Part shown: one piece after another, positions 44,201-47,339 of the stretch | Numbering within the stretch: position 1 is the stretch's first letter | Layout of the letters: each line of letters begins with the position of its first letter | DNA from: Saccopteryx bilineata | Taxonomy: Eukaryota > Chordata > Mammalia > Chiroptera > Emballonuridae | Reading direction: 5' to 3' | NCBI RefSeq assembly: GCF_036850765.1 | Contig: NC_089490.1 | Location: 106,324,574-106,388,573, forward strand | DNA: 64,000 bases | The notes under the pieces: model-generated | Databases searched by the model: none | The model's input: the letters and a program-made list of their open reading frames with translations, nothing else | Told to the model about the DNA's origin: nothing | Position numbers and translations under genes: made by a program

Positions 44201-44754
44201 CCAGAGCGACTGCTTCTGCGGTGCCAAGTAATCCTAGAAATCTTGCCGCCTGCATCTCGGGAATAATGAGTTTACAGCCACCAGCTCTAAGTGCCACTAT
44301 CTGAATGGGCCGGGCAAGCCAGTGGGGAGCATTCAGACCTCTCAGGCCGGCTGACTTGATAGTAACTCTCCTCCAGGAGATGGTCTCGGTCCTGTACCTT
44401 GGCTCCAGCTCGTAACCAGGCCGACTCTGTCTTGCCCAGTGCTTGTTTCCACCCGTCAATCCCAGACCTGAGATGCTCAAAAGCCGCATCCTTGGTTCCT
44501 TCCCCCATAAGTGACAAGTTTGCCAAGCCCAATCTAGACCCTTCCCCGACCCTCTTCTGCAGTCTCCCAGTTTTAAAAACGTTGTCTTCGCTTTTAGCTG
44601 TCCGAACATCGCTGCCCACCCCCAGCCCCGCCGCCCAGAGCTCCAGCCCCGGGCTCTGGTAACTAGCCTGGGTGAGTGCCGGGACACTGGCCAGGGCGGG
44701 ACTCACCCGACCCGTGGAGAAGCGCCGGAGGGCCTGGCTGCCCCGCCGCAGCAT
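2114..44754 (-). CDS. ALDH1L2: ALDH1L2, mitochondrial 10-formyltetrahydrofolate dehydrogenase (5' part, coding exons 1-13)
   Basis: Spliced coding region on the minus strand: 44707-44754, 28801-28945, 24545-24779, 23725-23890, 21509-21610, 21227-21316, 18139-18273, 15868-15993, 14822-14913, 12771-12918, 5554-5673, 4114-4241, 2114-2264. All phases join without a stop, giving about 562 residues. From knowledge of the family, the enzyme converts 10-formyl-THF plus NADP+ to THF, CO2 and NADPH in mitochondria. Domains in order: mitochondrial presequence (about 1-22), formyltransferase-like hydrolase (about 23-330) with catalytic H128 and D164, acyl-carrier-like domain (about 340-425) with phosphopantetheine serine S375, then the start of the aldehyde dehydrogenase domain (about 440 on). 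The ALDH catalytic Cys and Glu lie outside the window. The presequence and S375 numbering match ALDH1L2 rather than cytosolic ALDH1L1. All introns are GT-AG except intron 2 (GC-AG). Confidence 0.97.
2265..4113. other. ALDH1L2 intron 12
   Basis: Besides an A-type SINE (3505-3877), the stretch 2270-2470 resembles an old mammalian repeat with cttatggagaacatgggaag. I saw nothing else recognisable. Confidence 0.5.
3505..3877 (-). mobile_element. SINE type A
   Basis: Minus-strand copy ending gccaaccagccagggcc on the plus strand, with a (GA)n expansion at 3719-3749 in its CT-rich linker. Confidence 0.85.
4114..4241 (-). CDS. ALDH1L2: ALDH1L2 coding exon 12
   Basis: Acceptor AAAAAG, donor CAG|GTATGT. 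It encodes residues 470-512 ([20 protein letters not shown], then [20 protein letters not shown] and MYR), the first ALDH helices with the conserved VDKAVAAAK and W-N-x-R-x-R elements. It is 128 nt and ends in phase 2. Confidence 0.97.
4402..4721 (-). mobile_element. SINE type A (old)
   Basis: Minus-strand copy whose second unit still reads as a tRNA-like head (aactgagctatttttagtgc on the plus strand). It lies in ALDH1L2 intron 11, just upstream of exon 12 in gene order. Confidence 0.8.
4839..5211 (-). mobile_element. SINE type A
   Basis: Minus-strand copy with a poly(T) start and a perfect 15-bp target repeat tcttctagtgccttt (4824-4838 and 5212-5226). Confidence 0.9.
5554..5673 (-). CDS. 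ALDH1L2: ALDH1L2 coding exon 11 (start of ALDH domain)
   Basis: Acceptor CTTAG, donor TCT|GTAAGT. It encodes residues 430-469, including [20 protein letters not shown] and [10 protein letters not shown], the N-terminal strand and INP motif typical of aldehyde dehydrogenases. It is 120 nt, phase 0, and lies 7.1 kb downstream of exon 10. Confidence 0.97.
6050..6436 (-). mobile_element. SINE type A with (GGA)n/(GA)n expansion
   Basis: Minus-strand copy from a T-rich tail to gccaactggccagggt. A purine microsatellite at 6270-6325 expands its linker. Confidence 0.85.
6555..6695 (+). mobile_element. MIR
   Basis: Contains ttaacctctatgaatcttag, aaaatgggaataataatacc and taaaagagcactttgg, the MIR core and tail. 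Confidence 0.75.
6935..7160 (-). mobile_element. MIR
   Basis: The plus strand has catgtctgaggaaactgagg, aagtaacttgctaaaggtta and tgttcttaacta, the MIR complement. Confidence 0.8.
7167..7611 (-). mobile_element. SINE type B, old long variant
   Basis: Minus-strand copy with a (TTA)n tail at 7167-7203. It has extra repeats of caagccagcgacc-like 14-mers, making it longer than other B copies. It ends cctggtcaggc. Confidence 0.8.
7168..7205. repeat. (TTA)n microsatellite
   Basis: About 12 perfect TTA units form the tail of an old B-type SINE. Confidence 0.9.
9326..9657 (+). mobile_element. SINE type B
   Basis: The head starts gcctgaccaggcggtggtgc with B box ggttcgagac, and ends in a poly(A) tract. 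Target repeat gacaaagaaag bounds both ends. Confidence 0.9.
9722..10094 (+). mobile_element. SINE type A
   Basis: The head starts ggccctggatggttggctca. The repeat gggatcctcaa (from 9712 and from about 10096) flanks it inside an old L1. Confidence 0.88.
10386..10794 (+). mobile_element. SINE type A, young copy with poly(C) tract
   Basis: A well-preserved head is followed by both units and a poly(A) tail. A perfect 16-bp repeat gagaaaggtaaataca lies at 10370-10385 and 10795-10810. A C tract at about 10657-10670 interrupts a partial duplication of the cgccccctggtggg segment. Confidence 0.93.
11181..12672 (+). mobile_element. Ancient L1M ORF2 end and 3' UTR (decayed)
   Basis: The sequence jumps near 11185 from the start of ORF2 to late ORF2 (acaaattgataaattagact). 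It then runs through ggcaaaagatttgaatagcc, gccaatgagcacatgaaaga and caacatggatgaaccttgaa to an A-rich end near 12670. About 3 kb of ORF2 is missing. A C-type SINE splits it at 11448-11636. Confidence 0.8.
11448..11636 (-). mobile_element. SINE type C
   Basis: Minus-strand copy ending ccaccacaggtcaggc. A perfect 17-bp repeat aaaaccaacttttattt lies at 11431-11447 and 11637-11653. Confidence 0.92.
12771..12918 (-). CDS. ALDH1L2: ALDH1L2 coding exon 10 (end of carrier domain)
   Basis: Acceptor TTTAAG, donor TAT|GTAAGT. It encodes residues 380-429 ([20 protein letters not shown], then [15 protein letters not shown] and [12 protein letters not shown]), the last helices of the carrier domain and the acidic linker to the dehydrogenase domain. 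It is 148 nt and restores phase 0. Confidence 0.97.
13130..13225 (-). mobile_element. SINE type B, internally deleted
   Basis: The tail and the first 45 or so bases of the head (cagtccgacactctatccac and gcctggtcaggc) are joined directly, with the body missing. Confidence 0.7.
13975..14110 (+). mobile_element. L2 3' end
   Basis: Contains aatgaagggaccttgtcttg, ctggtatgtagtaagagtcc and aaatgagtggataaatgaat, the L2 3' end order. Confidence 0.65.
14822..14913 (-). CDS. ALDH1L2: ALDH1L2 coding exon 9 (phosphopantetheine attachment site)
   Basis: Acceptor TGTAG, donor CAG|GTAAAA. It encodes residues 350-380, with the carrier motif [12 protein letters not shown]. The serine at position 375 is the family's 4'-phosphopantetheine attachment residue and is retained. 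The residue before it is Arg; as I recall, human has Ser there. The exon is 92 nt and ends in phase 2. Confidence 0.96.
15059..15433 (+). mobile_element. SINE type A, 5'-truncated
   Basis: The copy lacks its first few head bases and begins ctggcccagtggtagagc. The repeat gttagatgcag bounds it (about 15047-15058 and 15434-15444). Confidence 0.85.
15868..15993 (-). CDS. ALDH1L2: ALDH1L2 coding exon 8 (linker into carrier domain)
   Basis: Acceptor TTATAG, donor AAG|GTGAGC. It encodes residues 308-349, starting [20 protein letters not shown] and ending VKVAETIK, which leads into the first helix of the acyl-carrier-like domain. It is 126 nt and phase 0 at both ends. Confidence 0.95.
16247..16479 (+). 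mobile_element. SINE type C
   Basis: The head starts gcctgacctgtggtggcgca, with a CT-rich body and A-rich tail. Target repeats aaaattgagatttg and aaaattgatatttg differ at one base. Confidence 0.88.
16555..16757 (-). mobile_element. MIR
   Basis: The plus strand shows tcagtttactgatggggaca, agttaagtaatgctcaatgc and ttggactctgaaacctacat, a decayed MIR complement. Confidence 0.65.
16760..17098 (-). mobile_element. SINE type B
   Basis: Minus-strand copy from a T tract to gcctggtcaggc. It is bounded by cctacattctt and cctacaatctt; the second copy is shared with the next L1 fragment. Confidence 0.85.
17103..17535 (-). mobile_element. L1 3' UTR fragment with (TA)n and poly(T) tracts
   Basis: The plus strand begins near ttgaatttattagggtgacaatgg and contains gtctctatgtgttgtgtgca, then a TA repeat (17330-17354) and a T tract. 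This is the layout of a carnivore/bat-type L1 3' UTR on the minus strand. It is bounded by cctacaatctt and cctacaatttt, near-identical target repeats. Confidence 0.7.
17330..17373. repeat. (TA)n plus poly(T)
   Basis: A 25-bp TA repeat followed by a 20-bp T tract inside an L1 3' UTR fragment. Confidence 0.9.
17780..17925 (-). mobile_element. MIR fragment
   Basis: The plus strand shows ataaatgaagaaatgagact, ctgtaagtggcagagcaggg and ccaagctctttctacttcat. Confidence 0.65.
18139..18273 (-). CDS. ALDH1L2: ALDH1L2 coding exon 7
   Basis: Acceptor TATCAG, donor GCA|GTGAGT. It encodes residues 263-307, from [19 protein letters not shown] to [12 protein letters not shown], completing the hydrolase C-terminal subdomain. 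It is 135 nt and phase 0. The last residue here is Ala where the human protein, as I recall it, has Met. Confidence 0.95.
19010..19160 (-). mobile_element. SINE type D (VES-like)
   Basis: Minus-strand short tRNA SINE with head aactgagctatgtggccagg on the plus strand. A perfect 16-bp repeat accaagccagaatttt lies at 18994-19009 and 19161-19176. It splits an old MIR. Confidence 0.9.
19223..20426 (-). mobile_element. ERV-derived segment ending in an LTR cut at its poly(A) site (probable L1-made retrocopy)
   Basis: On the minus strand an internal region (20426-19504) leads to a purine-rich tract (aaaggggtagaa) and then an LTR-like unit starting TGTGGGG at 19503. The LTR has a TATA box (tatataagg, about 19410) and an ATTAAA signal (19262-19257). 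About 20 nt after that signal the sequence turns to AAAAATAAAA and stops. The whole is flanked by agattcc(g/a)cactct (19209-19222 and 20427-20440), a 14-bp repeat too long for retroviral integrase. Part of the internal region resembles a charged, coiled-coil Gag-like stretch but has no long open frame. No pol or env was recognised. Confidence 0.6.
20440..21226. other. ALDH1L2 intron 6, exon-proximal part
   Basis: Holds L2-like remnants (ggtttgtagtctagtggggg at about 20576, and 20950-21110). No coding signal. Confidence 0.45.
20950..21110 (+). mobile_element. L2 fragment
   Basis: Contains ttttccaggaagcctttcct, acacacctgagtctaggtct and gcatttgtcttatggcatta, as in L2 near its 3' end. Confidence 0.6.
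21227..21316 (-). CDS. ALDH1L2: ALDH1L2 coding exon 6
   Basis: Acceptor TCCTAG, donor CAG|GTATGT. It encodes residues 233-262 ([20 protein letters not shown], then [10 protein letters not shown]), part of the formyltransferase C-terminal subdomain. It is 90 nt, phase 0 at both ends, and is separated from exon 5 by an intron of only 192 nt. Confidence 0.95.
21509..21610 (-). CDS. ALDH1L2: ALDH1L2 coding exon 5
   Basis: Acceptor TTTAG, donor GAG|GTATTT. It encodes residues 199-232, beginning [14 protein letters not shown] and ending KKENAE, the link from the N-terminal formyltransferase core to its C-terminal subdomain. Length is 102 nt and the frame is phase 0 at both ends, so skipping it would keep frame. 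Confidence 0.95.
21720..21900 (-). mobile_element. MIR fragment
   Basis: The plus strand shows ttatgtgccacgcagtgtgg, gatattattattcatgtttc and acagatgaggaaattgaggc. Confidence 0.7.
22706..23074 (-). mobile_element. SINE type B
   Basis: Minus-strand copy with a (GT)n-bearing tail, ending gccactgcctggtcaagct. A short repeat cagattt flanks it. Confidence 0.83.
23100..23445 (-). mobile_element. SINE type B, tandem neighbour of the previous copy
   Basis: A second minus-strand B copy follows within 30 bp, ending gctaccgcctggtcaggct. The two copies differ at many positions, so they are independent insertions. Confidence 0.85.
23508..23689 (-). mobile_element. SINE type D (VES-like) next to ALDH1L2 exon 4
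   Basis: Minus-strand copy bounded by tactaaattctcctt (23493-23507) and tactaaattcttctt (23690-23704). The 5' side of the insertion is 20 nt from the exon 4 donor. It lies in the same orientation as the gene. Confidence 0.9.
23725..23890 (-). CDS. ALDH1L2: ALDH1L2 coding exon 4 (hydrolase core, catalytic Asp)
   Basis: Acceptor CCACAG, donor ATG|GTCAGT. The exon encodes residues 143-198 with the motif [11 protein letters not shown], in which D164 corresponds to the catalytic aspartate of the 10-formyl-THF hydrolase domain. The intron is invaded by a D-type SINE whose target duplication ends only 20 nt beyond the exon boundary. Confidence 0.97.
24120..24205. mobile_element. Possible old hAT-type element end
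   Basis: The sequence tctgtggtcaaatacatttgggaacactgtg (in parts) resembles the tail of an old mammalian element ending in gtttgggaaacactg. Only one end is visible. Weak call. Confidence 0.3.
24545..24779 (-). CDS. ALDH1L2: ALDH1L2 coding exon 3 (hydrolase core, catalytic His)
   Basis: The exon runs from the CTCAG acceptor to a TG|GTGAGA donor and encodes residues 65-143. It carries the folate-hydrolase motif [12 protein letters not shown], whose first His is H128, the family's catalytic histidine, and the conserved [13 protein letters not shown] segment. The reading frame is open throughout. Confidence 0.97.
25165..25369 (-). mobile_element. SINE type D (VES-like)
   Basis: Minus-strand copy with the antisense B box gggaatcaaacccac and head aactgaactaccactaccta. 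Confidence 0.8.
25482..25776 (-). mobile_element. SINE type B
   Basis: Minus-strand copy ending ctaccttgtcaggc. Repeats cccattcccgattctt (25466-25481) and cccattcctgattctt (25777-25792) differ at one base. Confidence 0.9.
26150..28190. other. ALDH1L2 intron 2, middle part
   Basis: Contains a MIR (26695-26890), a short L1M-like 3' remnant near 26445-26520 (aactcaaatgtcaaatgaca) and otherwise unnamed AT-rich sequence. Confidence 0.45.
26695..26890 (-). mobile_element. MIR
   Basis: The plus strand shows cattatctcatttattccat, gacttgccaagatcacacag and ctggtaagtggcagagtcag. Confidence 0.78.
28206..28448 (-). mobile_element. SINE type C with (GA)n
   Basis: Minus-strand copy with a GA-rich body (28257-28325), ending cactgcaggtcaggc. 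Repeat ttccctttatttct lies at 28192-28205 and 28451-28464. Confidence 0.9.
28801..28945 (-). CDS. ALDH1L2: ALDH1L2 coding exon 2 (start of hydrolase domain)
   Basis: Acceptor CACAG precedes position 28945. The exon encodes residues 17-65, including the [11 protein letters not shown] opening strand and glycine turn of the formyltransferase fold, and ends in ADPL plus one base. The only junction that keeps frame with exon 3 leaves GCGAGT (28800-28795) as the donor, so this is a GC-AG intron. Translation through a later GT would break the conserved ADPLALAA sequence. Confidence 0.95.
29405..29625 (+). mobile_element. MIR
   Basis: Contains ctcactagttgtgtggcctt, tcctcatctgtaaaatggga and ataataatatcaccaacctc. 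Confidence 0.82.
30050..30225 (-). mobile_element. MIR fragment
   Basis: The plus strand shows ttaatgaagaaatcaaggct, cccaaggtcatactggcaga and ggtctgtctgactccaaagc. Confidence 0.7.
30459..31132. mobile_element. hAT-like non-autonomous element split by a young SINE
   Basis: The left end CAGAGGTGGATTTAACGG and right end CTAATCCACCTCTG are inverted repeats. The flanking 8-mers atgaaaaa and gtgaaaag agree at 6 of 8 positions, the size expected for a hAT target duplication. Without the SINE at 30669-31057 the element is about 285 bp. It lies in ALDH1L2 intron 1. No transposase frame is present. Confidence 0.7.
30669..31057 (-). mobile_element. SINE type A, young copy inside a hAT-like element
   Basis: A well-preserved minus-strand copy whose head can form a complete tRNA-like acceptor stem. 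It carries an in-body duplication of the ccaccagggggcgacgctct block (about 30757-30800). It is flanked by CT-rich target repeats. Confidence 0.9.
31489..31671 (+). mobile_element. SINE type D (VES-like)
   Basis: The head begins ccctagccagaaagctcagt, with the body encoding the usual ggaataacaagttgatgtttc stretch. Near-identical repeats aaaagcatacaggg and aaaagcatatggg flank it. Confidence 0.88.
31996..32297 (-). mobile_element. SINE type B abutting the LINE-1
   Basis: Minus-strand copy ending cacctggtcagg. Its target repeat atgccagat is found at 31984 and 32299. The right copy was reused as the LINE-1 insertion site. Confidence 0.87.
32597..36422 (-). pseudogene. LINE-1 ORF2 (endonuclease-reverse transcriptase), broken by one frameshift and two stops
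   Basis: The sense-strand span of 3,826 nt is two bases short of 1,275 codons plus stop, the human L1 ORF2 length. The endonuclease part (36422-35570) shows [19 protein letters not shown] and a SRIDHMLG strand. The reverse transcriptase part shows [25 protein letters not shown] and FADD. The C-terminal part has a [18 protein letters not shown]ys/His motif. Breaks: a frameshift near 35565-35570 (consistent with a 2-bp loss), a TGA near 34705 and a TAG near 33205, each where related L1s carry TGG (Trp). It therefore cannot make full-length ORF2p. Confidence 0.93.
36748..37722 (-). CDS. LINE-1 ORF1 protein, open reading frame
   Basis: An uninterrupted 324-residue frame. The first half is a long coiled coil rich in Glu, Lys and Arg with heptad-like spacing (about residues 20-150). 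It is followed by an RRM-like domain with [10 protein letters not shown] and an HIIIKMTQ strand (about 155-255), and a C-terminal domain with [19 protein letters not shown] (about 245-305). L1 ORF1 protein is a trimeric RNA-binding chaperone of the retrotransposition particle. The length is close to the usual 330-360 residues and no break is seen. Confidence 0.93.
   Translation of the reverse strand: MNIMDTKEREVTQIDVEKSMEKRLNILEALELNDREFKIEILKILRDIQENTERQFREIRKQLKEHKEYMSKEIETIKTNQTEMKNSIHELKNEVTSLANRTAQIEDRISEIEDKQLEAQQREEERDSKIIKNEKALQELSDSIRKNNIRIIGISEGEEKENGMENILKQIIDENFPSLWKELKPQIQEANRTPNFLNPNKPTPRHIIIKMTQTNDKEKILKAAREKKSTTYKGRPIRLSSDFSAETLQARREWTPIFKALKERNFQPRILYPSKLSFKYEGDIKTFTNTEKMREFISRKPPLQEILKGVFQPDSKNKRKQHHK
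37723..40146 (-). promoter_or_regulatory. LINE-1 5' UTR, CpG-rich start and long pyrimidine-rich part
   Basis: The sense-strand 5' UTR is about 2.4 kb, much longer than the roughly 0.9 kb of human L1. Its first part (about 39450-40146) is CpG-dense and should carry the internal L1 promoter. The part nearer ORF1 (37790-38760) is almost pure A/G on the plus strand, so pyrimidine-rich in the L1 transcript. Confidence 0.8.
37790..38760. repeat. Long purine-rich (A/G) tract in the LINE-1 5' UTR
   Basis: Almost 1 kb is dominated by A and G on the plus strand, with several poly(A) runs. It belongs to the LINE-1, where it is pyrimidine-rich in the sense strand. Confidence 0.75.
40186..40482 (+). mobile_element. 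SINE type A (old)
   Basis: The head begins gccctggccagttagctcag. Repeats aaaatactactttt and aaaatactactctt bound it. Confidence 0.85.
40497..40688 (+). mobile_element. SINE type C inserted at the edge of the previous SINE
   Basis: The head begins gcccaacttgtggtggcaca. A third copy of the target repeat, aaaatactaccttt, follows its tail at 40689. Confidence 0.82.
40862..41298 (+). mobile_element. SINE type A, young copy with (GAAA)n tail
   Basis: The head gccctggccggttggcttag pairs with ccggccagggca as a full acceptor stem. The tail has become a (GAAA)n microsatellite of about 50 bp (41247-41298). The cgcc(c)cctggtggg block is partly duplicated. Confidence 0.92.
41247..41298. repeat. (GAAA)n microsatellite
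   Basis: About 12 units of GAAA extend the tail of an A-type SINE; likely polymorphic. Confidence 0.95.
41568..41763 (-). mobile_element. SINE type C
   Basis: Minus-strand copy ending ccaccacaggtcagg. A perfect 19-bp repeat cccaggaagctgcatttta lies at 41549-41567 and 41764-41782. Confidence 0.93.
41870..42000 (-). mobile_element. MIR fragment
   Basis: The plus strand shows aatacatgccaggtatttaa and acaattttacaggtaaagaa. Weak but in the right order. Confidence 0.5.
42040..42820 (+). mobile_element. Old L1M ORF1 C-terminal fragment with A-type SINE inside
   Basis: The flanks of the SINE encode an L1 ORF1 C-terminal domain ([20 protein letters not shown], then [10 protein letters not shown]). 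The other side continues at gcttcccagataagaaaaag. The SINE at 42350-42731 is bounded by a 15-bp duplication. The frame is not intact beyond this piece. Confidence 0.75.
42350..42731 (+). mobile_element. SINE type A
   Basis: Well-preserved copy bounded by a perfect 15-bp repeat aaagagcttcccaga (42335-42349 and 42732-42746), inside an old L1 ORF1 fragment. Confidence 0.93.
42880..43165 (-). mobile_element. Old L1 3' end fragment
   Basis: The minus strand matches the L1 ORF2 C-terminus and 3' region of the type with caattgctgggtcataaaat and ccaaatggctgtaccatttt on the plus strand. No frame survives. Confidence 0.65.
43185..43341 (-). mobile_element. SINE type D (VES-like)
   Basis: Minus-strand copy with ccttgaccagggatccaac and the head aaccaaatatccagccaggg. 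Target repeats are not clear. Confidence 0.7.
43640..44560. other. ALDH1L2 intron 1, promoter-proximal part
   Basis: Free of recognisable repeats. It contains the candidate CARE site at 44139 and increases in GC towards exon 1. Confidence 0.5.
44139..44147 (+). promoter_or_regulatory. Candidate C/EBP-ATF response element (CARE) in ALDH1L2 intron 1
   Basis: The sequence TGATGCAAT fully matches the CARE consensus TGATGNAAN used by ATF4 heterodimers. It lies 560 bp inside intron 1 of ALDH1L2. ATF4 is known to induce mitochondrial one-carbon genes including ALDH1L2. One 9-mer match can arise by chance. Confidence 0.4.
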
Positions 44755-44990
44755 TGTGGAAAGAAGCGCTCCTGCCCGCAGCCTGCAGTTTTCAAGCCCG
44801 GGACCGACGCGCTTCCTGAAGCTGTCAGGCAAGCCCTGGAACCCAGCCCGCCGGCAGCCCCGCCCAGTCAGCTGGCCGGGCTCGGGGCCAATTCCGAGCG
44901 AGCGGGCGGGGCGTGCGCCGACCGCCTGGAGCCCTGGGGCCTCAGAACAGCTGCTGCGCTGGTGCCCAGATGGAGACACAGCTCCCTGTG
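44560..44990 (-). promoter_or_regulatory. ALDH1L2: CpG-rich promoter and 5' UTR region of ALDH1L2
   Basis: Dense CpG and high GC content surround the ALDH1L2 start codon, in contrast to AT-rich flanks. A CCAAT-type motif (gccaatt, near 44888) lies about 130 bp upstream of the start codon. No TATA box is evident, which fits a CpG-island promoter. The exact transcription start cannot be placed from sequence. Confidence 0.75.
44707..44754 (-). CDS. ALDH1L2: ALDH1L2 coding exon 1 (start codon, mitochondrial presequence)
   Basis: The start codon lies at 44754-44752 and begins [16 protein letters not shown], an Arg-rich, acid-free presequence typical of mitochondrial import. The exon contributes 16 codons, ends in phase 0, and is followed by a strong donor GTGAGT (44706-44701). 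It sits inside a CpG-rich block. The 5' UTR continues upstream (higher coordinates) to an unresolved start. No acceptor is expected. Confidence 0.95.
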
Positions 44991-45321
44991 GCTAGTTCGG
45001 CTGCAGACGTGTTCCAGGTACTGGCTGTGGGACCTGTTACTCAGACCCTGGGAGCTACATAGGGATCTGCCTTAGTGGTCAGTCTGACACTCCAAATCAA
45101 TCCCATAACACAGTCCTGAGAAGGCAACAGGCATGCTAGTGTGCGTGGAGCTACGAAATTTAAGGGATGGGGGCACCTTTGCTATGTAAAGATCATGATA
45201 CCTACCTCATAGGCTAATAGGAGGATTTGCGGAGAGACTGTATAAAGCACTTGGCGGAAGGCCTGGCACAGAGTTGGTCCCCAACAGACGATAGGTAGAT
45301 GACAGAGAGAGAGAGAGAGAT

Positions 45322-45358
45322 GATAGATAGATAGATAGATAGATAGACAGACAGATAG
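45322..45358. repeat. (GATA)n microsatellite
   Basis: A (GA)n run (45304-45321) is followed by GATA units and GACA variants, in unique intergenic sequence. Confidence 0.9.
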
Positions 45359-45740
45359 GTACATAGATATCCTTTTCCTCACCTTTTAGAAGAAAGGCTG
45401 AGACCTGCTTTAGCTGAGCACTTGCCTCACAGGAACTAGCCTGGCCTGCAAGGCCCACTGCAATCCAGCATTGCCCTTATTTCTGACTGCTCCTTTGCAC
45501 AGGTAACTCAGCCTAACTGTAGTACTTGCCAATTCTTTCCTGAATAAGGGTCCTAGAAAAGCTTGTTACCTGACACTTGTCACCAACTCTGCGTGACCAA
45601 ATTCCTTCTCTTCTTAAAGGTATAGCTCAAATATTGCCTCCTGGAGGCATATCTCTTGATTCTTTCTCTCTCATCTCCTTATTCCCCCAAAGTATCTTTA
45701 AAAAAAAAAAAAAAAACAAGATAAAGCACGCGCTCTATCT

Positions 45741-45934
45741 CTCATAAGGATTTTATTTGATTTTATGTGTGTGTGTGTGTGGGGGGGAGAAGTATCAGCT
45801 TATAGTTGCTTCACTTTAGTTGTTCATTGGTTGCTTGTCATATATGCCTTGCCTGGGGAATTCCAGCATTTTGAACCAGCAACCTCAGCATTCCAGGTCG
45901 ATGATGTATCCACCACGTCACCGCAGGTCAGGCC
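45741..45934 (-). mobile_element. SINE type C
   Basis: Minus-strand copy with a (TG)n/G-tract tail (45765-45788), ending caccgcaggtcaggc. It interrupts an L2 remnant. Confidence 0.78.
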
Positions 45935-46074
45935 CAAAGTAATCCTTTACTCCTCCAAACTGGGAAGGATTTTTGTCTATGCATGTCTTATGACGTTTTA
46001 GTCTGTTGCTGGTATTGATATACCTGTCATCTTCTCAACTGGAAGCTCCTTGCAGGTTGAGTCTATGCCTGATT

Positions 46075-46260
46075 TATTTATTTATCTTTTAATTATTTTT
46101 TAAAGACTTTATTTACTCATTTTTAGAGAGGAGAAAAGAGAGAGAGAGAGAAGGGAGAGAGGAGCAGGAAGCGTATGTGCCTTGACCGGGCAAGCCCAGA
46201 GTTTCAAACCGGTGACCTCAGTGTTCCAGGTTGACACTTTATCCACTATGCCACTCACAG
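46075..46260 (-). mobile_element. SINE type C, head cut by hAT-like element
   Basis: Minus-strand copy whose head stops at ccactcacag, where the hAT-like element begins. The last few head bases (ggtcaggc) are missing. Confidence 0.78.
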
Positions 46261-46616
46261 CAGAGGTAGTCAACCTTTTTATATCTACCGCCCACTTTTG
46301 TATCTCTGTTAGTAGTAAAATTTTCTAACTGCTCACCGGTTCCACAGTAATGGTGATTTATAAAGTAGGGAAGTAACTTTACTTTATAAAATTTATAAAG
46401 CAGAGTTACAGCAAGTTAAAGCATATAATAATAATTACTTACCAAGTACTTTATGTTGGATTTTCGCTAAGTTTGGCAGAATAAGTCTTTATAAAACAAC
46501 TTACTGTAGTTAAATCTATCTTTTTATTTATACTTTGGTTGCTCCACTTCCGCCCACCGTTCCATGAAAGCTGGAATGCCCACTAGTGGGCGGTAGGGAC
46601 CAGCTGCCTATCACTG
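46261..46616. mobile_element. hAT-like non-autonomous DNA element with terminal inverted repeats
   Basis: The 356-bp unit begins CAGAGGTAGTCAACC and ends CTGCCTATCACTG. The ends pair over about 31-35 bp with mismatches, sharing the inner block ctaccgcccac / gtgggcggtag. CAG...CTG termini are typical of hAT elements. It has no coding capacity. The flanking 8-mers (actcacag and aacagtat) do not match, so a target duplication is not confirmed. It sits where a C-type SINE and an L2 fragment meet. Confidence 0.7.
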
Positions 46617-46814
46617 AACAGTATCTGTCATTAAGCAGAGCTTAAAAAATACTTGTTGAATGAGAGAATAAATGAATAAATTAATATGTTTAAGAAGGTA
46701 AGGGGGAGAGAAAAAGAACAATCTGTAAAGCTTGGAGAATTGTGGCAAACATCCAGTGTTTTGCTTTGGGAAACTGCCTCTTGCCAATTCAATTCATTTC
46801 CTTGACTGTTTTTG

Positions 46815-47146
46815 TGATTTCTTGCCTTTTTTTTTTTTAACTTCCAATTTTTTAAAATTTAATTTAATTTTATTTTTTTTAGCAAGGGGAGAGGGGAGAG
46901 AGAGAGATATAGACAGATCAACAGAGAGACAGGAAGGGAGAGAGATAAGAAACATCAACTTGTACTTGCGACATTTTAGTTGTTCATTGATTGCTTCTCA
47001 CACGTGCCCTGACAGGGGGTGGGGGTGGACTCAAGCTGAGCCAGTTATCCCTTGGCTTGCTCAAGCCAGCGACCCTTGGAGTTTCAAACCTGGGTGCTCA
47101 GCCTCCCAGGTCAACACTCTATCCACTGCATCACCACCTGGTCAGG
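46815..47146 (-). mobile_element. SINE type B
   Basis: Minus-strand copy with a T-rich tail, ending caccacctggtcaggc. Confidence 0.82.
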
Positions 47147-47339
47147 CCATATATTGATATTCATTTTATTTGTTCTGATCTGTGTAAACTGGGAGGGGTG
47201 GCAGAGAGTGTGATGTTTCCTGAGTGGGGGTTACATAGTTATATACTCAAACTCCTAACTTTAGAAAATGAGTTTACATTCACCCAAATATAATGAAATA
47301 TAGAAGATTTTCTTCTATAAGAACCAAAAGAGTAATACT

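Larger units (their letters stand above)
45595..46690 (+). mobile_element. L2, interrupted by two C-type SINEs and the hAT-like element
   Basis: The pieces 45595-45735, 45935-46074 and 46617-46690 read in L2 order: tagctcaaatattgcctcct, caactggaagctccttgcag, then acttgttgaatgagagaata. Confidence 0.65.

Noticed and set aside
44287..44979. 230-codon minus-strand frame over ALDH1L2 exon 1
   Set aside because: Only 44707-44754 fits the protein. The remainder is GC-rich UTR and intron 1 with chance openness.
45304..45358. CRISPR-like short repeats
   Set aside because: They are a (GA)n/(GATA)n microsatellite without spacers, in a vertebrate genome.
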